From: Rhodobiaceae bacterium
GTDB lineage: Bacteria; Pseudomonadota; Alphaproteobacteria; Rhizobiales; Tepidamorphaceae
Direction of reading: 5' to 3'
Length of the DNA stretch: 64,000 nucleotides
Assembly: GCA_020637985.1 (NCBI GenBank)
Contig: JACKJK010000003.1
Coordinates: 124,001 to 188,000, forward strand
Shown: positions 8,552 to 16,624 of the stretch, in pieces
Layout of the letters: every line of letters begins with the position of its first letter
How positions within the stretch are numbered: the stretch's first letter is position 1
The notes under the pieces: model-generated
What the model saw: only the letters and a program-made list of their open reading frames with translations
The model's database searches: none
Told to the model about the DNA's origin: nothing
Position numbers and translations under genes: made by a program

Positions 8552-9988
8552 ATGAGCATCGGATTTGTCACCGCCGCCTATGTCGTCGCGGCCATCCTCT
8601 TCATCCTCGCGCTGGGCGGGCTCTCCAACATGGAGAAGGCCAAGCGCGCGATCTGGTACGGCATCATCGGCATGGCGCTCGCCGTCACCGCCACCATCGG
8701 CACGCCGGGCGTCGGCGCCTACTGGCTGATCGCGCTGATGATCGCCATCGGCGGCGTCGGTGGCTGGTTCGTCGCCAACAAGGTCCAGATGACGCAGATG
8801 CCGGAGCTCGTCGCGGGCTTTCACAGCCTGGTCGGCCTTGCCGCCGTCTTCATCGGTGTCAACGCCGACCTGGAGATGCACGCGGCGATCGCCGCCAAGC
8901 AGGCCGGCACCGTCGACCAGCTTGCAGGCTTTGCCGCGACCATCGCCCACAAGTCCGCCGTCGAGCTGAGCATCCTCAAGGTCGAGCTGTTCCTCGGCAT
9001 CCTGATCGGCGCCATCACCTTCACCGGCTCGATCGTCGCCTACGGCAAGCTCGCCGGAAAGCTGTCGTCGGCCGCGCTGACACTGCCGTTCCGCCACCAG
9101 ATCAACCTGGCCGCCTTCGTGCTCTGCTTCGCGCTCGGCTGGCTCTACCTGAGCGGCGCGGGACTGTGGACGATGCTCCTGGTCGCGGTCGTCTCGGGTG
9201 CCATCGGCTGGCACCTCATCATGGCGATCGGCGGCGCCGACATGCCCGTCGTCGTGTCGATGCTGAACTCCTACTCGGGCTGGGCGGCGGCCGCGATCGG
9301 CTTCACGCTGGGCAACGACCTGCTCATCGTCACCGGCGCGCTCGTCGGTTCCTCGGGCGCGATCCTCAGCTACATCATGTGCAAGGGCATGAACCGAAGC
9401 TTCGTCTCGGTCATCCTCGGTGGCTGGGGCGGCGAGACGCAGTCCGCCGCTGCCGTTGAGGGCGAGATGATCGCCATCGACGCCGATGGCGTCGCCAGCG
9501 CCCTGATGGACGCCGACAGCGTCATCATCGTGCCCGGATACGGCATGGCGGTCGCGCAGGCGCAGAACGCGGTTTCGGAACTCACCCGCAAGCTGCGCGA
9601 CAAGGGCAAGAGAGTGCGTTTTGCCATCCATCCCGTCGCGGGCCGCCTGCCGGGGCACATGAACGTGCTGCTCGCCGAGGCCAAGGTGCCTTACGACATC
9701 GTGCTGGAAATGGACGAGATCAACGACGACTTCCCGTCCACCGACGTGGTCATCGTCATCGGCGCCAACGATATCGTCAATCCGGCCGCCCAGGACGACC
9801 CCGGTTCGCCGATCGCCGGCATGCCGGTGCTGGAGGTCTGGAAGGCGCGCACCGTCTTTGTTTCCAAGCGCGGCCGCGGCACCGGTTATTCGGGCATCGA
9901 GAACCCGCTGTTCTTCAAGGACAACACGCGCATGTTCTACGGCGATGCCAAGGCGTCGCTGGACCAGCTGTTGCCGCTGATCCAGTAG
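8552..9988 (+). CDS. pntB: NAD(P) transhydrogenase subunit beta
   Basis: The 478-residue beta subunit. Eight to nine membrane segments fill the first 290 residues (domain II). The soluble NADP(H)-binding domain III follows, with GYGMAVAQAQ near residue 330, AGRLPGHMNVLLAEA near 365, GANDIVNPAA near 405 and KRGRGTGYSGIEN near 440. All are hallmark PntB motifs, and length agrees with the family. The start follows GAGGGGGG and lies 14 bases after pntA. It is the last gene of the plus-strand operon and is followed by a strong terminator. Confidence 0.97.
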   Translation: MSIGFVTAAYVVAAILFILALGGLSNMEKAKRAIWYGIIGMALAVTATIGTPGVGAYWLIALMIAIGGVGGWFVANKVQMTQMPELVAGFHSLVGLAAVFIGVNADLEMHAAIAAKQAGTVDQLAGFAATIAHKSAVELSILKVELFLGILIGAITFTGSIVAYGKLAGKLSSAALTLPFRHQINLAAFVLCFALGWLYLSGAGLWTMLLVAVVSGAIGWHLIMAIGGADMPVVVSMLNSYSGWAAAAIGFTLGNDLLIVTGALVGSSGAILSYIMCKGMNRSFVSVILGGWGGETQSAAAVEGEMIAIDADGVASALMDADSVIIVPGYGMAVAQAQNAVSELTRKLRDKGKRVRFAIHPVAGRLPGHMNVLLAEAKVPYDIVLEMDEINDDFPSTDVVIVIGANDIVNPAAQDDPGSPIAGMPVLEVWKARTVFVSKRGRGTGYSGIENPLFFKDNTRMFYGDAKASLDQLLPLIQ

Positions 9989-10012
9989 CCGCACGCACGA
10001 ACCGGCTAAAAC

Positions 10013-10058
10013 GACGGGCGCAAGACGCGGATATGCGTCTTGCGCCCGTCTTGTTTCT
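10013..10058. terminator. strong rho-independent terminator after pntB, probably bidirectional
   Basis: A perfect 16-bp stem (10013-10028 with 10035-10050) around a 6-base GGATAT loop, followed by TTGTTTCT. On the minus strand the stem is followed by a CGTTTTAG tract. It sits between convergent operons, so it can stop transcription from both sides. Confidence 0.9.
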
Positions 10059-10179
10059 GGACACCGGTGTGAACGCCAGCGTCGCACGTACACCCCGCGC
10101 CATGCGATGCCAGTGCCTCTGTGGGGCACGGATCACCCGTGCGGTTCTTATGGGTGATCTGAAAGGCAGGGGCAGGGAA

Positions 10180-10207
10180 GTGCCGGCTCTCCATGAAGAG
10201 CCGGCAC
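10180..10207 (-). terminator. hairpin at the end of the glutamate-synthase-like operon
   Basis: A perfect 11-bp inverted repeat, GTGCCGGCTCT with AGAGCCGGCAC, around a 6-base loop. It lies 11 bases past the stop codon of the minus-strand oxidoreductase gene. On the minus strand it is followed by TTCCCTG, a weak T tract, so the terminator call is fair rather than certain. Confidence 0.6.
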
Positions 10208-10217
10208 AGCCGTCTTG

Positions 10218-12746
10218 CTACTTGCGGCGGGTGCCCACAAGCGGGATGCCGGTCGCCTTGTTGGCGGCAACCGTCACCGCGCGCAGGTCCTCCGGCTCGA
10301 GGTTCATCAGGTTCGTCTTGCCGGTGCAGCGCGCCATCATGGACGCTTCGCCGGCATGCGCCTTGAACAGGTTGTCCACCGCGACCGCACGTTCCTCGTC
10401 GCTGCGGTCGGCTTCGTAGGCGACCGTGTGGGCGTCCGTGATCTGCCCGCCGATCGCCAGCGCCACCGGCACACCATAGGCAACCGCCTTGGCGCCCATG
10501 CCGATCAGCTTGGCCGCGTCGGTGCCCGAACGTGCGCCACCGAACCACAACAGGTCGATGTGTTCTTCTTCCTTCAGCCCGCGCAGCGTCATGACCGCGA
10601 TGCGCAGCAGCGACAGGTCAGGCGGCCCGGCGAGTTCCGACGTCGTCTGCGGCCCATTCCCGCCGGAACCGTCGAGCAGCAGCGCATCGCACTTGCTTTC
10701 CAGCGCGCGCTTGACCGCGGCCTCGACGTCGCCGGCCTTCGACACGCTGATGCCGAGGACCTGGCCATCGCGGGCCCGCTCGGGCGTCTTGCCGCCGAGG
10801 GCGTCGAAGGCGTAAAGGACGCCCGCCGCGCTGGCGGACGCACCGCCATCGGCAACGAGCTGCAGCCACGCCACGCCCGCGCCAGGGTCACGCCGGCCCA
10901 CGTAGGGCGCATTGCTGCGCTTCATGCCGTCGCACAGGCCGGTCCAGACCTGGTCGGGCACGTCGTCGAGCCCTGCCACCATGAACGGGCGGTCGAGGTC
11001 GAGCTTGCCGGCGATGTCCGTGGAGACGCTGCAGGCCTCTCGATAGGGGTCGATCACCAGCCGCGACAGGTTGGCCGGCAGGATCGACAGGTCGTCGAGC
11101 GAACCGGGCCGCTCCTCGGGGTAGGGGTTGATGCGCGGCGCAAGCCGCTTTTCGAGCATCCTGCGGTTCTTGTTGACGTCGAGCGGGTTGGTGCGCGCCA
11201 TCGAGAAGATGTCCTCGCGGTGCAGCACCGAGTAGTCCGCCGATCCGGTCTCCGCGTCGCAGCGGTAGCAGCGCGCCGCCTCCGCCTTGGCGGTTTCGAG
11301 GTCGTAGCCGGTTTCGATTTCCGGAAAATCCGCCGGTTTGTCGCCGACCCCGTGGAACGCCTGCTCCTGGCGCGGGAAGCGCTCCCACATGATGTCCTGG
11401 GCAAGCGGCACGCGCCGGGTGCGGTAGGGCGTGCGATAGGGCAGCGGCTCCGCGTTGCCGCGCAGGAACTGCTTCACGTAGTAAGCCGCGCGCTGGCCGT
11501 GGCTCATCGCCATGACGATGGTCGAGCCGCCGAACGCGCCGTCGCCGGCGGCGAACACCTTGGCGTCCTTCGTGCGCATGCCGTCCCACTCGGTGTCGAC
11601 GCGGTCGCGCGCCATCAGCCCGAGCTGGTCGAGGTGGTCGGACGCCGCGGTCTGGCCGACAGCCGCGATCACCATGCCGCAGTCGATGTCGTGCTCGGAG
11701 CCGTCGACGACCACCGGCCGCCGCCGCCCGTCCGCATCCGGCTCGCCGGCCTGCGTCTTCACGCAGGTCAGCGCCAGGCCGTCGTCCTTGCGCGCAATCG
11801 AGACCTGCTGGGTGTTGTAGATGAAGGCGATGCCTTCCTTGTGCGCGCCTTCCAGTTCGTCCTTGCGCGCCGGGATCTCGTCGGGTCCGCGCCGATAGAC
11901 GATGGAGACCTTCTCGCAGCCGGGCATGCGCAGCGCCGCGCGGCAGGCGTCCATGGCGACGTCGCCGCCGCCGACCACCACGACATGCGGCGGCAATTGC
12001 GGACGTTCGCCGCCGTTGATGCGGCGCAGGAACGAGACGCCGTCGACGACCTTGTCGTCGTCCTCGCCGGGGATGCCCATCGGCTTGCCCCACCACGAAC
12101 CGATCGTCAGCAGCACCGCGTCATGGCGCGCCTTGAGCTCGTCCATGGTCACGTCCTTGCCGAGCGTGCAGTTGAGATTGAGCTTGATGCCCGGGCACTT
12201 GGCGAACAGCCGGTCCATGTCTTCCTTGATGACATGCGACGGGCAGCGGAAACCGGGAATGCCCCACACCATCATGCCGCCGGGCCGGTCCGACATCTCG
12301 TAGACCTCGACAGCGTAGCCGGCGACCGCCAGTTCGTGCGCCGCCGTCAGGCCGGCAGGCCCCGCGCCGACGATGCCGATGGTCTCCTTCTGCGTCACCG
12401 CGACAGGCGTCGGCTTGTAGGTCTTGCCGAGGCGGTCCATCACCGAGCGCTTCAGGTTGCGGATCGCCAGCGGCCCGTCCGACTGCGCGCGCCGGCAGGC
12501 CGGCTCGCAGGGCGCATCGCAAACCCGCCCGCAGATCGAGCTGAACGGGTTGGTCGCGGTGATCGCCTCGAAGGCGCGCTCCCACTTCTCCTCCCAGATC
12601 AGGCCGATGTAGGAGGGCGCGTCCGTGCCCACCGGGCAGGCCACCTGGCAGGGCGCCGGCACGTAGTAGCGCTGGTGCGAGTGGTCCTCGTAGCCGGCCG
12701 GCGTGTCCGGGTAGTCGATACGGTCAAGTGTATAAACGTCGCTCAT
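10218..12746 (-). CDS. GltD-like NAD(P)H oxidoreductase fused to a GltB FMN-domain-like C-terminus
   Basis: An 842-residue iron-sulfur flavoprotein. The first ~450 residues resemble the glutamate synthase small chain: cluster cysteines at 33, 37, 72, 76, 80 and 84, FAD-binding GAGPAG near 127, NADPH-binding GGGDVAM near 272 and a second FAD contact AAGDGAFGG. The rest (about 560-842) resembles a piece of the FMN-binding glutamate synthase central domain (GSGGNGPQTT, FGGARSGTDAAKLIGMGA), which GltD proteins normally lack; GltD is about 480 residues. It probably passes electrons from NAD(P)H to the GltB-like partner encoded 11 bases upstream. Whether the C-terminal part still binds FMN is unknown. 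It is the last gene of the operon. Confidence 0.85.
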   Translation of the reverse strand: MSDVYTLDRIDYPDTPAGYEDHSHQRYYVPAPCQVACPVGTDAPSYIGLIWEEKWERAFEAITATNPFSSICGRVCDAPCEPACRRAQSDGPLAIRNLKRSVMDRLGKTYKPTPVAVTQKETIGIVGAGPAGLTAAHELAVAGYAVEVYEMSDRPGGMMVWGIPGFRCPSHVIKEDMDRLFAKCPGIKLNLNCTLGKDVTMDELKARHDAVLLTIGSWWGKPMGIPGEDDDKVVDGVSFLRRINGGERPQLPPHVVVVGGGDVAMDACRAALRMPGCEKVSIVYRRGPDEIPARKDELEGAHKEGIAFIYNTQQVSIARKDDGLALTCVKTQAGEPDADGRRRPVVVDGSEHDIDCGMVIAAVGQTAASDHLDQLGLMARDRVDTEWDGMRTKDAKVFAAGDGAFGGSTIVMAMSHGQRAAYYVKQFLRGNAEPLPYRTPYRTRRVPLAQDIMWERFPRQEQAFHGVGDKPADFPEIETGYDLETAKAEAARCYRCDAETGSADYSVLHREDIFSMARTNPLDVNKNRRMLEKRLAPRINPYPEERPGSLDDLSILPANLSRLVIDPYREACSVSTDIAGKLDLDRPFMVAGLDDVPDQVWTGLCDGMKRSNAPYVGRRDPGAGVAWLQLVADGGASASAAGVLYAFDALGGKTPERARDGQVLGISVSKAGDVEAAVKRALESKCDALLLDGSGGNGPQTTSELAGPPDLSLLRIAVMTLRGLKEEEHIDLLWFGGARSGTDAAKLIGMGAKAVAYGVPVALAIGGQITDAHTVAYEADRSDEERAVAVDNLFKAHAGEASMMARCTGKTNLMNLEPEDLRAVTVAANKATGIPLVGTRRK

Positions 12747-12757
12747 GGTGCCCGCCG

Positions 12758-14716
12758 TCAGCTTGCCTTGATGGCGATCGCGTCGGTCTCGTCGCGATGC
12801 TCGGGTTCATAGGGGAGTCCGGTGATCGCCGCCGCTTCCGGCGTCAGCGCCACCAGGTCGTCGCGGCTCAGCTTGCGCACGTCGTCGTAGCCGAGCGCAT
12901 TGGTGATCGCCGCCATCTGCCAGCGCACCGACTCGAAGAAGCGGTGGATGTTGCGGCTCTCGATGTCCGGCTTGTAGCGCTTCTCGTGCTCGGGGTCCTG
13001 CGTCGCGATGCCGGTGACGCACTGGCCGATGTGGCACTGCATGCAGGCGATGCAGCCGCCGGCGACGATCGTCGCCGTGCCGAAGGCGACCGCGTCGGCG
13101 CCAAGGCACATCGCCTTGACTGCGTCGATGCCGTCGCGCAGGCCGCCCATCAGGACGAGCTGGATCTTGTCGCGGGCATGGATTTCCTCCAGCGCCTCGA
13201 TGGCCTCGATGATCGCCGCAAGCGTCGGGATGCCGACATATTCGAGCACCTCCGCCGCGCCCGCGCCGGTCGAGCCCTGCATGCCGTCGAGCTCGACGAA
13301 GTCGAAGCCGTCCTTGGTGGCGATCTTGATGTCGTCGCGCACGCGGCCCGCCCCCAGCTTCACCGAGACGGGCAGCTTGTAGCCGGTCGCCTCGCGGAAT
13401 TCCTCAACCTTGATGACGAGGTCGTCGGCGCCGAGGATGTCGGGGTGGCGCGACGGCGAGCGCAGGTCGATGCCGGAGGGGATGCCGCGGATCTTGGCGA
13501 GCTGCGGCGTCACCTTCTTGGCCATCAGCTGGCCACCCAGGCCCGGCTTGGCGCCCTGCGAGATGTAGATCTCAAGCCCGTCGGCGCGCTTCATGTCGTG
13601 GATGTTCCAGCCGAGCCGCCCGCCCAGGCACTGGAAGATCAGCTGCTTGGCGGCGTTGCGCTGGGCATCCGACATGCCGCCTTCGCCGGTGTTCTCGGCA
13701 ATCCCCGACAGCGTCGAGGCAAGGCCGATGGCCCGCTTCGTGGAGGCCGACAGCGCGCCATAGCTCATCGGCGCCACCATCACTGGCATCGACAGCTTCA
13801 GCGGCTGGGCGCCGTGAATGCCGCCGATCTCGGTGTAGAGATTGACCTTCTTGGCGATCTCCGCATCGGCAAGGTCGGGGCGGATCGGCTTGCGGAAGGC
13901 AAGGTCGGTCATGTGGGGCAGGGGACGCGCACCACCGTAGCCGCGGATCCGGTAGCGCCCGATCTGCGACTTGATGTGGATGTCCTCCTGCACCTTGGAG
14001 TTCCAGTAGTCCGACTTTCCGGAGAAGGAGAAGAACGGCAGCGAGCGCATCTGCGGCTCGGCGGTGCCGTAGCGCAGCTTGGTGCCGGCGTTCGCCACCT
14101 TCTGGAAGGTGCCGTTGAACGGGATCTTGTGCTTGTCGAGGAAGGCGAGGATGTCGTCGAGTTCCTCGCCCGGCAGGTCGATCAGCTGCGCATCCGAGCC
14201 CAGCGACTGCACCTTGCCGGCGACATAGATGTCGCCCGCCGACATGTCCTCGCCGACGCGCTCGCCGCTGTCGCCGAGGATGATGATGCGTCCGCCGTAC
14301 ATCATGTAGCCGGCCATGAAGTTGGCATTGCCGCAGCACAGCAGCGTGCCGGCTTTCATCACCTGGCCCGAGCGCGAACCCATGTTGCCCTTGACGATGA
14401 TCTCGGCGCCGCGGATCGCAACGCCGGCGATCGCGCCGGCGTTGCCGCCGACCACGACGGTGCCCTTGTAGATGTTGTCGCCCAGGCCCCAGCCGACGTT
14501 GTTGTCGATCTCGAAGCGCGCCCCGTCGGTCAGCCCGGCGCAGAAATAGCCGGCCGAGCCGCGCACCTTGACGGTGATCGGCGCAGTCAGCCCGACGCCG
14601 ATGTGGTGGCGTGCGTCCGGGTTGAGAACCTCGACGTTCTCGCCGGCCTCGCCGTACTTGCGGATGAGTTCGTTGCCTTCGCGAACCGAGATCCGGGAGA
14701 GGTCTATCTGTGCCAT
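12758..14716 (-). CDS. glutamate-synthase-like protein: GXGXG domain plus FMN-binding central domain
   Basis: A 652-residue protein with GltB modules in reversed order. The N-terminal ~230 residues are the GXGXG beta-helix domain, normally the C-terminus of GltB. The remainder is the FMN-binding TIM-barrel domain (SYGALSASTKRAIG, GEGGMSDAQRNAAKQ, LVLMGGLRDGIDAVKA). The 3Fe-4S type cysteine cluster is visible as CIACMQCHIGQC near residue 560. The glutaminase domain is absent and is encoded by the overlapping upstream gene. The arrangement resembles the GlxB/GlxC/GlxD proteins of Sinorhizobium with GlxC and GlxD fused, and also the N-methylglutamate synthase subunits. The reaction may be glutamate synthesis or ammonia transfer to another 2-oxo acid. 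Confidence 0.85.
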   Translation of the reverse strand: MAQIDLSRISVREGNELIRKYGEAGENVEVLNPDARHHIGVGLTAPITVKVRGSAGYFCAGLTDGARFEIDNNVGWGLGDNIYKGTVVVGGNAGAIAGVAIRGAEIIVKGNMGSRSGQVMKAGTLLCCGNANFMAGYMMYGGRIIILGDSGERVGEDMSAGDIYVAGKVQSLGSDAQLIDLPGEELDDILAFLDKHKIPFNGTFQKVANAGTKLRYGTAEPQMRSLPFFSFSGKSDYWNSKVQEDIHIKSQIGRYRIRGYGGARPLPHMTDLAFRKPIRPDLADAEIAKKVNLYTEIGGIHGAQPLKLSMPVMVAPMSYGALSASTKRAIGLASTLSGIAENTGEGGMSDAQRNAAKQLIFQCLGGRLGWNIHDMKRADGLEIYISQGAKPGLGGQLMAKKVTPQLAKIRGIPSGIDLRSPSRHPDILGADDLVIKVEEFREATGYKLPVSVKLGAGRVRDDIKIATKDGFDFVELDGMQGSTGAGAAEVLEYVGIPTLAAIIEAIEALEEIHARDKIQLVLMGGLRDGIDAVKAMCLGADAVAFGTATIVAGGCIACMQCHIGQCVTGIATQDPEHEKRYKPDIESRNIHRFFESVRWQMAAITNALGYDDVRKLSRDDLVALTPEAAAITGLPYEPEHRDETDAIAIKAS

Positions 14717-15615
14717 GTGCGATACGTTCCAGGTGCGGGTTCGGTGGTGTTCAGGGCCTTGCCGGGGAACAGCTTGTTGAGCGAGACCTCTTCCGACGCG
14801 ATCGCGATCATGTCGTCGGTCTCGTACATGACCATCGGCTTCACGGCGAGGCGGTCCTTGGCGTAGCCGATCTCGTCCTTCGTCGAGACCAGGAACGAGA
14901 AGGTGCCGTCAAGGTCGTCGATGGAGGTCTTTAGCGCGTCTTCCAGCGCGATGCCCTGCGACAGCTTGTCGGCGAGGTACACGGCGATCAGCTCGCTGTC
15001 GTTGTCGGTATTGAACTCGAAGCCGCGCTGTTCCAGCCGCCGGCGCATCTTCCAGTAGTTGGTGATCTGACCGTTGTGGACGATGGCGATGTCGGCAAAG
15101 CCGGTCGCCCAGAACGGGTGCGCGGCCTCCGGCTTGACGTCCGATTCGGTCGCCAGCCGCACGTGGCCCAGGCCATGCGTGCCGGTGAAGTTCTGCACAT
15201 GGTAGGTGTGGTCGACGTCGTGCGCGGTGCCGACGTCCTTGATGATTTCCAGGCTCGATCCGATCGAGATCACCTTGGCGGCGTGCTCCAGCTCGTAGGC
15301 GAGCTTCTGCAGGTCGCCGGAGAAGGTGACGACAACCCGGTAGTTGTTGCCGATGGTCTCCTCGTCGTCGATCGAGGCCGAATTGGCGCTCAGAACGTCC
15401 TTGATGCGCGCGATCGCCTTGTCGGCCTCATCGCCGCTGCCTACGAAGAAGCGCAGCTTCAGGTGGCCCTGGTGCGTGTCGCCGTAAAGCGCGAAACCGG
15501 TCGAATCCGGTCCGCGGTGCTGGCAGCCGTCGAGCATGTCGATCAGCGCCTGGCCGGTGCTGGTGTTGCGCCCGTCACCCGTCTTCTTGAACATGATTCC
15601 TGCAATGCCGCACAT
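14704..15615 (-). CDS. class II glutamine amidotransferase (glutaminase subunit of the GltB-like complex)
   Basis: A 303-residue Ntn-hydrolase glutaminase domain. The start is set at 15615 because the protein must begin Met-Cys (MCGIAGI): Cys2 becomes the N-terminal nucleophile after Met removal. GAGG lies about 11 bases upstream. HRGPDSTG and GHVRLATESD-type motifs are present. It would release ammonia from glutamine for channelling to the FMN partner. Its 3' end overlaps the partner's start by 13 bases, a sign of translational coupling. A longer reading from 15690 would bury the nucleophile and is rejected. Confidence 0.9.
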   Translation of the reverse strand: MCGIAGIMFKKTGDGRNTSTGQALIDMLDGCQHRGPDSTGFALYGDTHQGHLKLRFFVGSGDEADKAIARIKDVLSANSASIDDEETIGNNYRVVVTFSGDLQKLAYELEHAAKVISIGSSLEIIKDVGTAHDVDHTYHVQNFTGTHGLGHVRLATESDVKPEAAHPFWATGFADIAIVHNGQITNYWKMRRRLEQRGFEFNTDNDSELIAVYLADKLSQGIALEDALKTSIDDLDGTFSFLVSTKDEIGYAKDRLAVKPMVMYETDDMIAIASEEVSLNKLFPGKALNTTEPAPGTYRTWHR

Positions 15616-15698
15616 GGTTCGTGAACCTCGCGATGGTTGCCTGCGTCGGGACTTCTCTATGCCACGGATGGGCTGGAAAAGTCGATTCAATTTTCACG

Positions 15699-15721
15699 CT
15701 GGGGAAAAATTTATGCCCCAG
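15699..15721. promoter_or_regulatory. dyad upstream of the glutamate-synthase-like operon
   Basis: CTGGGG and CCCCAG (6-bp arms) flank an AT-rich 11-base centre, 84 bases upstream of the amidotransferase start. This is the only AT-rich spot in the 235-base gap 15616-15850, so it may be an operator or mark the promoter. The factor is unknown. Confidence 0.4.
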
Positions 15722-15850
15722 AGGAAATGATTCAAGGGCATTATCTCCGGATGCGGCGAACCTGCGGGCAAACGCGGCTTCAGGCCTGTTCCGGCCTGCA
15801 ATATGGCGCTCTTCATGCGCCGACGGCCGTGCTTGCGCAGGCTTGCATTC

Positions 15851-16597
15851 TCAGTTTCGGTAGTCCGGCTCCTCGTCGTCGAGGATCTCGCGGATTGCCG
15901 CCAGGTGCTTTTCGGCGAAGCCGGGGTACTCCGCCCATTGCCGCGCGGTCTTCTCCGCCACCGCGTCGCTCGCCACGTTGAGTTCGCGTCCCGTCGACAG
16001 CGCCGTGATGTAGGTCTCGGCTGCGCGCTCGAAGTAGTAGATGTCGTCGAAGCACTGCGCGACGGTGGGCCCGACGACCAGCAACCCGTGCTGGCCCATG
16101 ATCATCACGCTGTGGTTGCCCAGCGCCCGCCCAAGGCGCTCGGCCTCGTCTCCGAGCCCCATGCCGTCGAAGCCGTCGTCGATCGCCACGCGGTTATAGA
16201 AGCGCATGGTGTTCTGGTCGATCGGCGGCAGGGTGGGGTCTTTCAGGCAGGCGAGCGCCGTGGCGTATTTCGAATGCACGTGCATGACGCAGCGCGCATG
16301 CGCGACGTTGCGGTGCAGCGCCCCGTGGATGGCCATCGCGGTTGGGTCGACGTTGCCTCCCGTCTCGACGTCTGCATCGGCATCGAGTTCGAGCAGGTCG
16401 CTGGCGCGCATCTTCGACCAGTGCTTGCCGTAGGGGTTCATCAGGAACCGGCGGCCGTCGTCGGAAACGGCCAGCGAGTAGTGGTTGGCGATCGCCTCGT
16501 GCATGCCCAGCCGCGCCGTGAAACGCAGCGCGGCGGCGAGATCGCGCCTGGCTTCGGCATGCTCCATGCAGGCATGTTCCATGCGCGCATGCTCCAT
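15851..16597 (-). CDS. class II aldolase/adducin-family protein
   Basis: A 248-residue protein of the zinc-dependent class II aldolase fold. Metal-site histidines are visible in MHVHSKY (near residue 106) and GQHGLLVVG (near 168). Members include fuculose/rhamnulose phosphate aldolases and sugar-acid decarboxylase-like proteins; the substrate is not readable here. The ATG at 16597 has GGAGG 5 bases upstream. The N-terminus contains three consecutive MEHA(R/C/E) pentapeptides from a 15-bp tandem repeat, giving two further possible ATGs (16582, 16567). It starts 27 bases after the creatinase stop, so the two genes probably form one operon. Confidence 0.85.
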   Translation of the reverse strand: MEHARMEHACMEHAEARRDLAAALRFTARLGMHEAIANHYSLAVSDDGRRFLMNPYGKHWSKMRASDLLELDADADVETGGNVDPTAMAIHGALHRNVAHARCVMHVHSKYATALACLKDPTLPPIDQNTMRFYNRVAIDDGFDGMGLGDEAERLGRALGNHSVMIMGQHGLLVVGPTVAQCFDDIYYFERAAETYITALSTGRELNVASDAVAEKTARQWAEYPGFAEKHLAAIREILDDEEPDYRN

Positions 16598-16624
16598 GTC
16601 GGCCTCCGGTTCCCTGTGCCCGCG

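Noticed and set aside
10215..14866. Long plus-strand open frames opposite the glutamate-synthase-like operon
   Set aside because: Composition is typical of antisense shadows in GC-rich DNA (Arg, Asp, His, Val excess), with no family motif. The minus-strand genes have conserved cofactor motifs throughout.
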